Assembly: GCA_965243095.1 (NCBI GenBank)
Contig: OZ251530.1
Coordinates: forward strand, 3,100,001-3,164,000
DNA length: 64,000 bases
DNA from: VXYL01 sp965243095
GTDB lineage: Bacteria; Pseudomonadota; Gammaproteobacteria; Pseudomonadales; Azotimanducaceae
Direction of reading: 5' to 3'
The notes under the pieces are model-generated. The model did no database searches, was not told the origin of the DNA, and worked only from the letters and a program-made list of their open reading frames with translations. A program made the position numbers and the translations under genes. Positions 1-10,590 of the stretch are shown piece by piece; the first letter of the stretch is position 1, and every line of letters starts with the position of its first letter.

Positions 1-813
1 GAGCATCTTGCGCCGCTGCCCGAAGCATACGCGCAGCACTTCGCGCAGGGCGCCCGCGTCGCACGGAGCGGCGTCCGGCGCGGCGAGCAGCTGAACGAAG
101 GTGGATTGTACCTTCGGCGGCGGCGAGAAACACGCCGGTGGCACATCGAACAGCCGCAGCGCTTCGCAGTGGTGTTGCGCCAGCACGGAGAGCTTGCCGT
201 ATGCCTTGCTGCCGGGCCGCGCGATCAGCCGGTCGGCGACTTCCGCCTGCACCATGAAATGGAAGTCGTACACCTGCCGAACGCGCTCGAACAGCAAGAC
301 CAGCAAAGGCGTGGCGATGTTGTAGGGCAGGTTGCCCACCACCCGGATGCGGTGTTGCGGCACGGCCAAAATGTCGAACAACCGGCGCCACGGTACGCGC
401 AACGCATCGCCGCGGATCACCCGCGCTGCGGGCAAGCGCCGCGCCAAACCGCTCGCCAGGTCGCGGTCGATTTCGATAGCGACCACTCCGGCGGCTTCGG
501 CCAGCAAACCCGCGGTGAGCGCGCCGGCGCCGGCGCCGATCTCCACCACCCGGTCGCTTGGCGCGAGACGCAGCGTTGCGAGGATGCGCTCTTGAGTCGC
601 GGTGTCGGTGAGAAAGTGCTGTCCGAAGCGTTTGCGCGGCGCCCGGGGCCGATGCTGATCTGCTTCGGGGGCTTCGCCCCCGGGACCCCCTTTGGGATGA
701 CGGTGTGCTTGTCGCAGCTGTGTGAGCCTTGAAGCGCGTGTTGCCAGATGTGACGCCCTTGTTGGCGGGCTTGTGCGTTTGAACCCCGGTGCCCGAACGA
801 AAGTCCCCTCCAC
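1..813 (-). CDS. rsmA: 16S rRNA dimethyladenosine transferase RsmA (KsgA), 3' end beyond window
   Basis: RsmA dimethylates two adjacent adenines near the 3' end of 16S rRNA during 30S maturation. Read leftwards, the protein has the hallmark start KRFGQHFLTD, an SAM-binding region and the catalytic NLPYNIATPL motif, then RPGSKAYGKLSVLAQ; its last residues lie beyond base 1. The family core begins near base 640. No ATG, GTG or TTG occurs in frame just upstream; the first one is a GTG at 811-813, 21 bp after the surA stop. Using it adds roughly 60 residues, most of them encoded by the dispersed repeat at 656-757. Either that extension is real or translation starts at a rarer codon (CTG at 717 or 747). 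The product is secure, the 5' end is not. It follows surA without the usual pdxA between them. Confidence 0.85.
   Translation of the reverse strand, partial: MEGTFVRAPGFKRTSPPTRASHLATRASRLTQLRQAHRHPKGGPGGEAPEADQHRPRAPRKRFGQHFLTDTATQERILATLRLAPSDRVVEIGAGAGALTAGLLAEAAGVVAIEIDRDLASGLARRLPAARVIRGDALRVPWRRLFDILAVPQHRIRVVGNLPYNIATPLLVLLFERVRQVYDFHFMVQAEVADRLIARPGSKAYGKLSVLAQHHCEALRLFDVPPACFSPPPKVQSTFVQLLAAPDAAPCDAGALREVLRVCFGQRRKML
656..757 (-). repeat. Dispersed ~103-bp repeat, copy 1
   Basis: The reverse complement of this stretch matches 49851-49954 with about seven differences by eye. The core holds a hairpin-like GGGGGC-GAA-GCCCCC after CACCGTCATCCCAA. The match fades into weaker similarity upstream (towards base 815). 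Here the repeat lies between surA and the conserved start of rsmA and is open in the rsmA frame. No open reading frame or terminal structure that would identify a mobile element was seen. Confidence 0.8.
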
Positions 814-834
814 CCGTGTTCGTTGGCCTACTTC

Positions 835-2148
835 TCACCCGGGGAGGTCGGTGCCGCTCGATGTGTCCAAGCGCACTTCCACGAACGCCTCGTCGCGGAT
901 TTCGCGCAGCCATTCGGCCAGCCGTTCTTCGAAGCGTTGCGCGTGCAACATGCGCGTGGCGTAGTCGCGGCGCGCCTCGTCGCTGGCGTCCTCGCGGCGG
1001 CGATCCTGCACTTGCAGGACGTGCCAGCCGAAGGCGGTGCGGAACGGCTCGGAAAGGGCGCCGGTTTCCGTGCTTTCCATCACCACTTGAAACTCCGGCA
1101 CCAAGTCCTGCTTTTTGCGCCAGCCGAGATCGCCGCCGGCGAGTGCGCTGCCCGGGTCGTCGGAGAACTCTTGGGCCAGATCGGCGAAATCCTCCCCGGC
1201 TTGGATACGGCCGCGCAGTTCGCCGGCCAGCGCCCGCGATTCTTCGTCGCTGCGAATCGCCGAAGGCTTGAGCAGGATGTGGCGCACCAGCGTCTCGTCG
1301 GCGACTTGCTGCGACGCGCCGCGCTGGTCCAGCAGTTTGATGATGTGCAGGCCGGAGGCGTTGCGGATGGGGCCGCGCACGTCGCCGATGGCCATGTCGG
1401 CGACCGCTTCGGTGAACAAGCTGGGAATGCGGCTGGCCTTGCGCCAACCGAGGTCGCCGCCTTCCAGCGCCGTGGATGCCGCCGAGTGCTCCACCGCCAA
1501 GGCGCCGAAGTCCGCGCCGCCGCGGATTTCCGCCACCAGCGCCTCCGCTTGGTCGGTGACCGCCTGCGCCGCGGCCGCGCCGGCGCCGGGTTCCACCAGC
1601 AGCAGGATGTGGCCCAGGCGGTATTCGTCGGAGATGTGCTCGGCGAAGAACGGCGAGGCGAGCACCTCGTCGATGTCCTGCGGCAGGATGTACACGCGCC
1701 GATTCACCGCGTCGCGTTGCACCCGCTCGATGGTGATTTGCTGGCGCACCTGGTCGCGGAAGGCGCGGTAGGAGACGCCCTCGGCGTCCAGCGTCTCGAT
1801 GAAGGCGTCGATGGTCATGCCGCTCTGCGCGGCGAACTCGGTGACTGCGGCGGTGAGCGTCTCGTCGTCCACCTCGATGCCGCGGCGGGCGGCTTCCTGC
1901 ATTTGGATGTTCTCGACGATCAGGCGCTCGAGGATCTGCTCCATGATGGCGTCGCGGGGCGGCATTTCGCGCCCGTCGGCGGCGAGGCGGTTCACCACGG
2001 CTTGGTAGCGATCCAGCACTTCGCTGGCGAGCACCACGTCTTGGTTCACCACCGCGGCGATGCGGTCGATGGTGGTGGGGTTGGCGTGGATCGCGCCGCC
2101 TAGCGCTGCGGCAAGCAGCAGCGGTAGCGCGCGCAGGGTTTTCGTCAC
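835..2148 (-). CDS. surA: Periplasmic peptidyl-prolyl isomerase/chaperone SurA
   Basis: SurA escorts unfolded outer-membrane proteins, LptD among them, across the periplasm to the BAM complex. A GTG at 2146-2148 gives MTKTLRALPLLLAAALGGA, a signal peptide with cleavage near AIHA, and a 437-residue protein, the usual family length. The N-terminal chaperone domain (TTIDRIAAVVNQDVVLASEV) is followed by two parvulin domains, each with the family signature (DEYRLGHILLLVE...GGDLGWRKASRIP and VRHILLKPSAI...GGDLGWRKKQDLVPEF). The longer open frame upstream lies in lptD and is not used. The gene begins 32 bp after the lptD stop, the conserved lptD-surA order, and probably shares its transcript. Confidence 0.95.
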   Translation of the reverse strand: MTKTLRALPLLLAAALGGAIHANPTTIDRIAAVVNQDVVLASEVLDRYQAVVNRLAADGREMPPRDAIMEQILERLIVENIQMQEAARRGIEVDDETLTAAVTEFAAQSGMTIDAFIETLDAEGVSYRAFRDQVRQQITIERVQRDAVNRRVYILPQDIDEVLASPFFAEHISDEYRLGHILLLVEPGAGAAAAQAVTDQAEALVAEIRGGADFGALAVEHSAASTALEGGDLGWRKASRIPSLFTEAVADMAIGDVRGPIRNASGLHIIKLLDQRGASQQVADETLVRHILLKPSAIRSDEESRALAGELRGRIQAGEDFADLAQEFSDDPGSALAGGDLGWRKKQDLVPEFQVVMESTETGALSEPFRTAFGWHVLQVQDRRREDASDEARRDYATRMLHAQRFEERLAEWLREIRDEAFVEVRLDTSSGTDLPG

Positions 2149-2180
2149 TGGCTTTGCTCCTCGTGAGTTTCCGCCGCGAT

Positions 2181-4478
2181 TTATGGTCGCAGCCCGCGGA
2201 TCGCCCGAGCGAGACGGGCGTCGACGCCGCCGCCAACCCCGCCGAGGCCGCGCAGCACCACTTCGACGAGCACACCGCGGTCCGCTTCCGGCCCGGCGGC
2301 AAGGCCGGCAACGGAAGGTTCGATGGTCTTGTGGCCGAGCAGGTTCACTTCCAAGCAACAGTTGGCGTAGCCGAAGCCGGCGAATCCCTCCACCATTCGC
2401 TCCGAGCGCCAATCGTGGTTCCACCGGCCGAACAAACGCCAGCGCGGCGAGAACGCCCAGTGGAACGAGACATCGGTCTGCTCGATGTCCGCGTCCATGC
2501 GCCGGCGGTAGCCGAGGTTCACCAAGCGGTCCGCGTCCTTGCGAAACGCAACGGCCACACCGGTTTCCCGCAACGCGTCGCGCTCGGCATCCCAAGCGAC
2601 GGTGGTGCGCAAGCGCATAGCGCCGAACTCGGTGCCCAAATCGGCTGCCAGTGCCGAATTCGGCGCCGCGTCGTGGTTCGGCAGCGTGACTTTGGCGTCG
2701 CGCAAGCGCGTCAGGGCGCCGAAGCGAGCGCTAAGCCGTTCGCGCCCGCGCTCATCGATGATGCGCGAGGTGACGCCAAGCGACACCTGATCGGCTTCGC
2801 CGATGCGGTCCACGCCGGCGAAGCGGTTGTCGCGGAACAGCTGATCGTAGGACAGCGTCAGCGGCGCGGCGTCGAACAACGGCAGATGGTCCTGCTCGGC
2901 GTGTGACTGGTGGAACAAGCGCAGGCGCGGTTCCAAGGTTTGCAGCCAGCGTCCGCCGCGCAGGTCGCGCTCGAAGCGCAAGCCGCCGTCGATGCTCGCG
3001 AATTGGATGTTGCGCGAGGGTTCGGCGGGCGCGTCGCCGTTCCCTTCCAGCGTGTAGCGGGTGTGCCGCGCGCCCACGGTCATGGCGAGAAAGCCCCAGT
3101 CGCGCATCAGCGGCAAGCGCAGTCGCGGTTCGAGATGCAGGCGGTCGCCTTCCACGCGGCCCGGCCTGCCCGCCGCAACGCCGCTTTCGCGCCCGGGCAA
3201 GCGGAAAGCGGTCCACGCGCTGTCCAGCGTCCAATCGAACACGCCCAGCGAACCGCCAACGGACACCGCGGCGTCCGGCAGCCGACGGTACGCGGCGACG
3301 CCCGGGCGCAGCCGCTGCAAGCCCTCGGCGGCAACGCGCGCCCGCAGTTCGCCGCGCTGGTAGCGCACCGCGGCGCGTTGCCGCAGCGCCACTTGGCTGG
3401 TGGAATCCAAGTTGGAGTCGAAGTCGCGGAAGTAGTCGGCGTCGCTGACTGCGGCGAAATCCACATCGGTTGTCCAGGCGCCGCGCCGGCCGCGATGTTG
3501 GACGCTCCACAGCCAGCGGTTCGCGTCGGCGAACGCCGCCGGGTCGCCGCCTTGCGCGAGGTAGTCGTCGCGCCCGAGGACACCGTTGTAGGCGCGATCG
3601 CCGGGCAGAATCGCCGCTTGCAGGCTGCCGCGCCCGCTGCGGCCGAGATGGCGGAACTCGGCCTCCACGCCGGTGCCGCGTTCCTGCACATGGCGGGCGG
3701 CGATGGTGGCGTCGTAGTTGGGCGCGAGGTTCAGGTAGTAGGGCAGGGTGACGTCCACCCCGGAATCCCGTTCGTGGCGCAGCTCCGGGAACAGGAAGCC
3801 GCTGGCGCGCTCGTTGTCTGCGCCGAAGTGCGCGTAGGGAACGTAGAACACCGGCACCGCCGCCAAGTGAACGCGCACATGCCGGGCTTTCACGGCGGAG
3901 TTGCCGGCGTCCAACTCCACTTCGCCGGCGCGCAGGTGCCACAGGGAGGAATCCGGCGAACACGGCGTGAGCGCGGCGTCGGCAAGGCGCACCTGGTCGC
4001 CCTCCTTGTGGATTTGCGCCGCTTGGCCGCGCAGGGAGAGGGCGGTCAACACCCAATCCACGTCGCGGGCGCGCACGTCGCCGCTTTGCAGATCCACCGT
4101 GGCGTCCGCGGCGCGCAGGCGCAACCCTTCCTCGCCGTAGTCGAAAACGCCCTCCACCAGCGCCACGCCGGCGTCGTTCACCTCGGCGGCGTGGCTGGTG
4201 AGCCAGCGCTCGCCTTCGCGCATGCGCACGAGTCCCGTCGCGCCGACTTGGCCCGGCGCATCGAGATAAACGCCCGCGCAAGCGCCGCTTTCCGTCCGCG
4301 GCTGCCAGATCTCGGTGGCGAGAACGGCTTGCTCTTGGGCCGCGGCGTTGGCGGTGCAAGCGGCAGCGCCGAGCCACATCGTTCGCGCCAGCGTCCGGCG
4401 GCGCGAAGGCCGCAAGCGGACGAGGCCGTTGGTGTTTGGCGCGACGGCGCGCCGGGGGGGTGCTTGGAACAGGAGCAT
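2181..4478 (-). CDS. lptD: LPS-assembly outer-membrane protein LptD
   Basis: LptD with LptE forms the translocon that inserts lipopolysaccharide into the outer leaflet. The 765-residue protein fits the family. After a basic N-terminus and a hydrophobic stretch ending TANAAAQ, which I read as a signal peptide, comes the OstA-like periplasmic domain (GDVRARDVDWVLTALSLRG, ADAALTPCSPDSSLWHLRAGEVELD). The beta-barrel follows, with family stretches YYLNLAPNYDATIAARH, HRGRRGAWTTDVDFAAVSDADYFRDF and FGYANCCLEVNLL; the CC pair near the C-terminus is the conserved disulfide partner of LptD. The gene is divergent from amgK, leaving a 62-bp shared promoter region. It sits directly upstream of surA, whose product folds it. 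Confidence 0.95.
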   Translation of the reverse strand: MLLFQAPPRRAVAPNTNGLVRLRPSRRRTLARTMWLGAAACTANAAAQEQAVLATEIWQPRTESGACAGVYLDAPGQVGATGLVRMREGERWLTSHAAEVNDAGVALVEGVFDYGEEGLRLRAADATVDLQSGDVRARDVDWVLTALSLRGQAAQIHKEGDQVRLADAALTPCSPDSSLWHLRAGEVELDAGNSAVKARHVRVHLAAVPVFYVPYAHFGADNERASGFLFPELRHERDSGVDVTLPYYLNLAPNYDATIAARHVQERGTGVEAEFRHLGRSGRGSLQAAILPGDRAYNGVLGRDDYLAQGGDPAAFADANRWLWSVQHRGRRGAWTTDVDFAAVSDADYFRDFDSNLDSTSQVALRQRAAVRYQRGELRARVAAEGLQRLRPGVAAYRRLPDAAVSVGGSLGVFDWTLDSAWTAFRLPGRESGVAAGRPGRVEGDRLHLEPRLRLPLMRDWGFLAMTVGARHTRYTLEGNGDAPAEPSRNIQFASIDGGLRFERDLRGGRWLQTLEPRLRLFHQSHAEQDHLPLFDAAPLTLSYDQLFRDNRFAGVDRIGEADQVSLGVTSRIIDERGRERLSARFGALTRLRDAKVTLPNHDAAPNSALAADLGTEFGAMRLRTTVAWDAERDALRETGVAVAFRKDADRLVNLGYRRRMDADIEQTDVSFHWAFSPRWRLFGRWNHDWRSERMVEGFAGFGYANCCLEVNLLGHKTIEPSVAGLAAGPEADRGVLVEVVLRGLGGVGGGVDARLARAIRGLRP

Positions 4479-4540
4479 GGCATCGCGCCGCTGCTGAGAT
4501 GGGGTGATTCTACCCTGTGCCGGGTGGGTATAGTTCGCTC

Positions 4541-5524
4541 ATGCCAGAGGGTGATTTGGTGCAGTGGGTTGATGGGGTTTTGGCGGAACTTCGCCTTGGC
4601 CAGCGGTGCTCGGCGCTGGAACCGATGCCGGTGGAAGCGAGCACACGGCGTTTCTTCCGCGTCCGCGTTGGCGCCAGCGCTTTCGTCGCCATGCACACCC
4701 CGCCGGCCACGGAGGACAGCCGGCGGTTCGTGTCGCTGGCGCGGTCGCTGCGGGCCGGCGGCCTGCACACGCCGGAAGTCCACGCCTTTGATTTCGAGCG
4801 CGGTTTCCTGTTGGTTGAGGATCTCGGCGAGCGGGATTTCGAGGCGGCGTACCGGGGGGACGAAGCCGATGCCGCCTTGGAAGCCGCCATTCGGTCGCTG
4901 GTGTTGTTGCAGTCGCTGGCGGATGTGGACATTCCCCCGTACACGGAGGCGCGTTTCGCCACGGAATTAGGCATCTTCCGCGAGTGGCTGGTGGAAAACC
5001 TGCTCGGCGAAACAGCGCCGGTGTGGTTCGCCGGCGTTTGCGCGGATTTAGTCGTCGCGACGCAGGCGGTGCCGCAGCTGCCGGTGCATCGGGACTACCA
5101 CTGCCGCAATCTCATCTGGCGCACCGATGGCGCGGTGGGCATCGTGGACTTCCAAGACGCGCTGATCGGCCCGGTCACCTACGACATCGCGTCACTGCTG
5201 CGCGACTGCTACCACGAGTTCGACGAAGCGGCCGTTGGCAAGTGGCGCAGGCGCTTTTTGGAACTTGCCGAGCTGGGCATCGGCGAGCCGGAGTTCGCAC
5301 ACGCTTTCGACCTGACCGCGGTGCAGCGGCAATTGAAGGCCGTCGGCATATTCGCCCGCCTGTGGTTGCGCGATGGCCGCACCAGCCATTTGCGCGACAT
5401 CGTGCCGGTGCTGCGACGCATTGTGTTCGTGGCGCGGTGCTACGCGCAAACGCGGGAGCTGGCGGAGTGGATCGACGCCCAGCTGTTGCCGAAAGCGGCG
5501 GTGCGCTTGGCGAACCTGCCGTGA
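4541..5524 (+). CDS. amgK: Anomeric MurNAc/GlcNAc kinase AmgK (aminoglycoside-phosphotransferase fold)
   Basis: AmgK phosphorylates C1 of N-acetylmuramate or N-acetylglucosamine in the peptidoglycan-recycling route that bypasses de novo UDP-MurNAc synthesis. The 327-residue protein has the APH fold: the ATP-lobe motif FLLVEDLGERDFEAAY, then the catalytic loop VHRDYHCRNLIW and the metal-binding GIVDFQDALIGPVTYDIASL. The ATG at 4541 is preferred over an in-frame GTG at 4517. The assignment to AmgK rather than another APH-fold kinase rests on its neighbour: it overlaps murU by 4 bases (GTGA), and the amgK-murU pair next to lptD is the arrangement known from Pseudomonas. It is divergent from lptD. 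Confidence 0.85.
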   Translation: MPEGDLVQWVDGVLAELRLGQRCSALEPMPVEASTRRFFRVRVGASAFVAMHTPPATEDSRRFVSLARSLRAGGLHTPEVHAFDFERGFLLVEDLGERDFEAAYRGDEADAALEAAIRSLVLLQSLADVDIPPYTEARFATELGIFREWLVENLLGETAPVWFAGVCADLVVATQAVPQLPVHRDYHCRNLIWRTDGAVGIVDFQDALIGPVTYDIASLLRDCYHEFDEAAVGKWRRRFLELAELGIGEPEFAHAFDLTAVQRQLKAVGIFARLWLRDGRTSHLRDIVPVLRRIVFVARCYAQTRELAEWIDAQLLPKAAVRLANLP

Positions 5525-6210
5525 CGCCGCCGCCGAAAGCCATGATCCTGGCCGCGGGGCGGGGCGAGCGGCTTGCGCCGTTGACCGACCACACGCCGAA
5601 GCCGATGGTACACATCGGCGGCCAACCGCTGATCTGGCACCAGTTGGAATGGCTGCGCCGTGCCGGTGTGCGGGACGTGGTGGTCAATCTGCACCACCTG
5701 GGCGAGCAGATCGAAGCGGCGGTGGGCGACGGGGGCAGCTTCGGCGTGTCCGTTCGCTACAGCCGCGAGGAGGAGCTGCTGGAGACCGGCGGCGGTATTT
5801 GCAAAGCCTTGCCGCTGTTGCGGCCGGGGCCGTTCTTGGTGCTGAACGGCGACATTTGGACGAACTATCCCTTCCACAAGCTGCTCGCCGCACGGCCGGC
5901 GCGGGCCCATTTGGTTTTGACGCCGAAACCGGTACACAAACCGGCCGCGGATTTTCATTTCGCCGGCGACGCTGGCGACGAAAGCGCAACGCGAATCGAG
6001 CGGGATCCGGCGCGCGACGATCTGACCTATTGCGGCTTCGCCATGCTGGCGGAAGCGTTGTTCGCGGGCAGTGAAGCCGCGCCTTTCTCCTTGCGCGATT
6101 TGCTGTTCGACGCGGCCGGCCAAGGCCTGTTGACCGGCGAGCAATTCGACGGCGCGTGGATCGATATCGGCACCCCGCAACAGCTACAACGCGCACGTCG
6201 TCTCGCGTGA
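5521..6210 (+). CDS. murU: N-acetylmuramate alpha-1-phosphate uridylyltransferase MurU
   Basis: MurU joins UTP to MurNAc-1-phosphate to give UDP-MurNAc, completing the recycling path begun by AmgK; the pathway by-passes the fosfomycin target MurA. The 229-residue protein is a sugar nucleotidyltransferase of normal length, beginning KAMILAAGRGERLAPLTDHT with KPMVHIGGQPLI, followed by VVNLHHLGEQI, the YSREEELLETGGGI block and FLVLNGDIW with the metal-binding Asp. The GTG start at 5521 overlaps the amgK stop, indicating translational coupling. The gene converges on the acetoacetyl-CoA synthetase gene with a 17-bp gap that forms a GC dyad (6210-6228) spanning the two ends. Confidence 0.9.
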   Translation: MTPPPKAMILAAGRGERLAPLTDHTPKPMVHIGGQPLIWHQLEWLRRAGVRDVVVNLHHLGEQIEAAVGDGGSFGVSVRYSREEELLETGGGICKALPLLRPGPFLVLNGDIWTNYPFHKLLAARPARAHLVLTPKPVHKPAADFHFAGDAGDESATRIERDPARDDLTYCGFAMLAEALFAGSEAAPFSLRDLLFDAAGQGLLTGEQFDGAWIDIGTPQQLQRARRLA

Positions 6211-6227
6211 GCCGCGGGCCCGCTGGC

Positions 6228-8150
<1,923 letters not shown>

Positions 8151-8229
8151 GGCGAGCGGGAAGACTGCGCGTTTCTAGCGGTATGCATGGCGTCCAACGC
8201 TTGTTCGGCGGTGCGCTATTCTACGCGGA

Positions 8230-10590
8230 ATGTCGTGGCGCAAAGACCGGACGTGGTTGCGAGCGGGGAGTGCTTGGCGGCATCTCCCGGCGCTCTGTGC
8301 GCTCGTGTTGGTGTTCGCTTTTGCCCCGTGGAACGCGCCGAGTTACGGCCTTGCGAGCGACCAGACCGTACAACGCGATCTCGGCAAGTACACCGTCGAA
8401 TATGTTCTCGGCGAAAGCGAAAACCTGTTTCGTTTGGACATGCGCTACATCGGATCCGCGTTCGCCGTGGTGTTGTACCTGGTCGAACGCGCGTTGGGAT
8501 TGACGGACGTTCAACACGCCTATCTCAGTCGATACATCGTAAGCCACGGCTTCTTCCTCGTCGGCGCGTTCGCCTGCTATTTGCTGGCGCACCGGCTGTT
8601 CCGAAGCCGCCTGCTCGCCATGTTCGCGATGTTCTTCCTGCTCTGCCACCCGCGGCTTTACGGCCAATCGTTCTTCAGCAGCAAAGACATGCCATTTCTC
8701 AGCATGTTTCTGATTGCGCTGCTGCTTGCTCATGGCGCGATGCGTAGCGGGTACGTTCGCGCCTATGTCGGATTGGGCGCCTGGATAGGCTTGATCGGCA
8801 GCGTTCGGCCGATTGCCTTTTTGCTGGTCGTGCTGGTTCCGCTGGTACAAATCGTGGCTTTTGTGCGCGGGTCGAGCCGCAAGCGGGCGCAAATGCTCCT
8901 GTCGTCGACAGGGTTGGCGTTGGCATCGTGCGCGGCGTTGTTTCTTGCAATGCCTTATCTTTGGGGTGATCCGCTCGTGCGCTTGGGCGAGTGGTGGGAT
9001 TGGATGTGGAGACCCCTCGCCTTCGTCAACATGCTGTTCCTCGGCGAGGTGATCCCCAGCGACGACCGGCCTTTGTCGTATGTGCCGGTGTGGTTCGCCA
9101 TCACCACGCCGCCAGTCGTGACCGTGCTCGCCCTTTTTGGTTTCGCGGCTCTTGCCGCAAGGTTGGTTCGAGCTGCCCGTGGCGCCCGCGGCGACACTTC
9201 GCTCCGATTCGAGGTCCTGCTGGCGCTGTCCGTGTTGGTGTCCCTGCTCATCACTCCGTTCGTGGGCACCATCTTCAACGGCTGGCGGCACCTCTACTTC
9301 CTCTACGGGCCAGTGTGCCTGCTCGCCTGCGCCGGGCTTGCTTGGCTTCGTCAAGCCGCAAGTCGCCGACTCGCCGCGCTTGCTGCCGGCGTCTGCGCCG
9401 TTGGTTTGGCGTCGGCGGCTTGCTGGATCGCCAGGCTGCATCCCCATGAACACGTCTACTTCAACTTCCTTGTCGACCGCAAGACGCCGGAGCGTTTGCG
9501 CACACGGTTCGACATGGATGTTCGGGCGGCGTCCCACAAAGAGTCGCTCGAGTTTCTCTTGCGCGCCCAACCCACCGGGCGCATACCGGTCGCCGGCCCC
9601 ATCGCGCAGAGCATGATGGTGCTGCCGGCCGCGGACAGAAGCCGCGTCTTTCTCTCCAGTGAGTTCGCCGCCTACTTCGCCAGCGACTACCGTTTCTGGT
9701 GGGGACACGGTGCCGACGAGGGCCCCACCTACGCGCAACCAGTGTACATACGCAAGCTGTATTCCAGCACGTTGTACGCGGTGGTGCGGCTGCAAGTGGA
9801 CGATTTCGAGGGGACGAAGTACGAGGCGGATCTGTCCGCCGCCATTGCGACGCCTCCGATTGCGACAAACGGCCCTTTCGCCGTGCATTGGGATGGCAAA
9901 GTGATCACATACATCGCCGAGGATTGCCGGCCTGCGGACGTGGAGGGAGGGATGTATGGCGGCAACCCGGCGCCGCCGGCCGGTCGTTTTTTTCTCCAAG
10001 TCATCGGCGATTCCAAGAGCGGCATCGCTTCGGCGGGGCGGTACCGTCACAACAAGGATTTCCAGTTTCGCCACCGAGGCGTGGTGCTCGGCGACAACGG
10101 TCGACAGGTGTGTATGGCTCGTGTGCCGCTGGACGACTACACGGTAGATGTCCTGCTCACCGGGCAGCTCGACCGCACGTTCAAGCGAACTTGGACCGTG
10201 CGGATCGCCACGGCGACTCCGCAGGCGCTGGCGGCCGCGCTGGCGCGGGTCGGCACCCGGGAGCCGCTTGCGCGCGGCCGCTACGATGTCCACTTGGACG
10301 AACGTGCGCTGCTCTATGTGCAGGAGGGGTGTCGCGAAGAGGATCGGGCGGCGCCGTTCTTCCTGCACGTTGTTCCACTCGACATTCGGAAAGTGCCCGC
10401 GGCGGCAAAGCGCGGCTTTGTCAACCGCGACTTCGCCTTCTCGACCCACGGGGCGGTGTTGGGGGAAACCTGCGTATTGCGTGCCCGGCTGCCGCTGTTT
10501 CAAGCGCTGGCGGCTCGCACAGGTCAGTACTTTCGCGACCGCGGCGAACTTTGGCGCGTTGCGGTGGATTTGAGCGATGCCGGCGCTTAG
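8230..10590 (+). CDS. Polytopic membrane protein (GT39/PMT-like) with two C-terminal repeat domains, paralogue A
   Basis: Function unknown. The N-terminal ~440 residues contain about ten hydrophobic segments with the layout of lipid-linked-sugar glycosyltransferases; an acidic-rich first loop (SDQTVQRDLGKYTVEYVLGE) and CHPRLYGQSFFSSKDMPF are conserved with the next gene. After the membrane region comes FNFLVDRKTPERLRTRFD and then two copies of one soluble domain (about residues 548-659 and 683-784). Their shared pattern is V.W/L.....L.Y....C...D...FFLH...........F.N.DF.F...G....... C, ending at a GQ and an aromatic-Trp strand. It overlaps the following paralogue by 14 bases. A glycosyltransferase role is inference; the sugar and acceptor cannot be read from sequence. 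Confidence 0.8.
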   Translation: MSWRKDRTWLRAGSAWRHLPALCALVLVFAFAPWNAPSYGLASDQTVQRDLGKYTVEYVLGESENLFRLDMRYIGSAFAVVLYLVERALGLTDVQHAYLSRYIVSHGFFLVGAFACYLLAHRLFRSRLLAMFAMFFLLCHPRLYGQSFFSSKDMPFLSMFLIALLLAHGAMRSGYVRAYVGLGAWIGLIGSVRPIAFLLVVLVPLVQIVAFVRGSSRKRAQMLLSSTGLALASCAALFLAMPYLWGDPLVRLGEWWDWMWRPLAFVNMLFLGEVIPSDDRPLSYVPVWFAITTPPVVTVLALFGFAALAARLVRAARGARGDTSLRFEVLLALSVLVSLLITPFVGTIFNGWRHLYFLYGPVCLLACAGLAWLRQAASRRLAALAAGVCAVGLASAACWIARLHPHEHVYFNFLVDRKTPERLRTRFDMDVRAASHKESLEFLLRAQPTGRIPVAGPIAQSMMVLPAADRSRVFLSSEFAAYFASDYRFWWGHGADEGPTYAQPVYIRKLYSSTLYAVVRLQVDDFEGTKYEADLSAAIATPPIATNGPFAVHWDGKVITYIAEDCRPADVEGGMYGGNPAPPAGRFFLQVIGDSKSGIASAGRYRHNKDFQFRHRGVVLGDNGRQVCMARVPLDDYTVDVLLTGQLDRTFKRTWTVRIATATPQALAAALARVGTREPLARGRYDVHLDERALLYVQEGCREEDRAAPFFLHVVPLDIRKVPAAAKRGFVNRDFAFSTHGAVLGETCVLRARLPLFQALAARTGQYFRDRGELWRVAVDLSDAGA

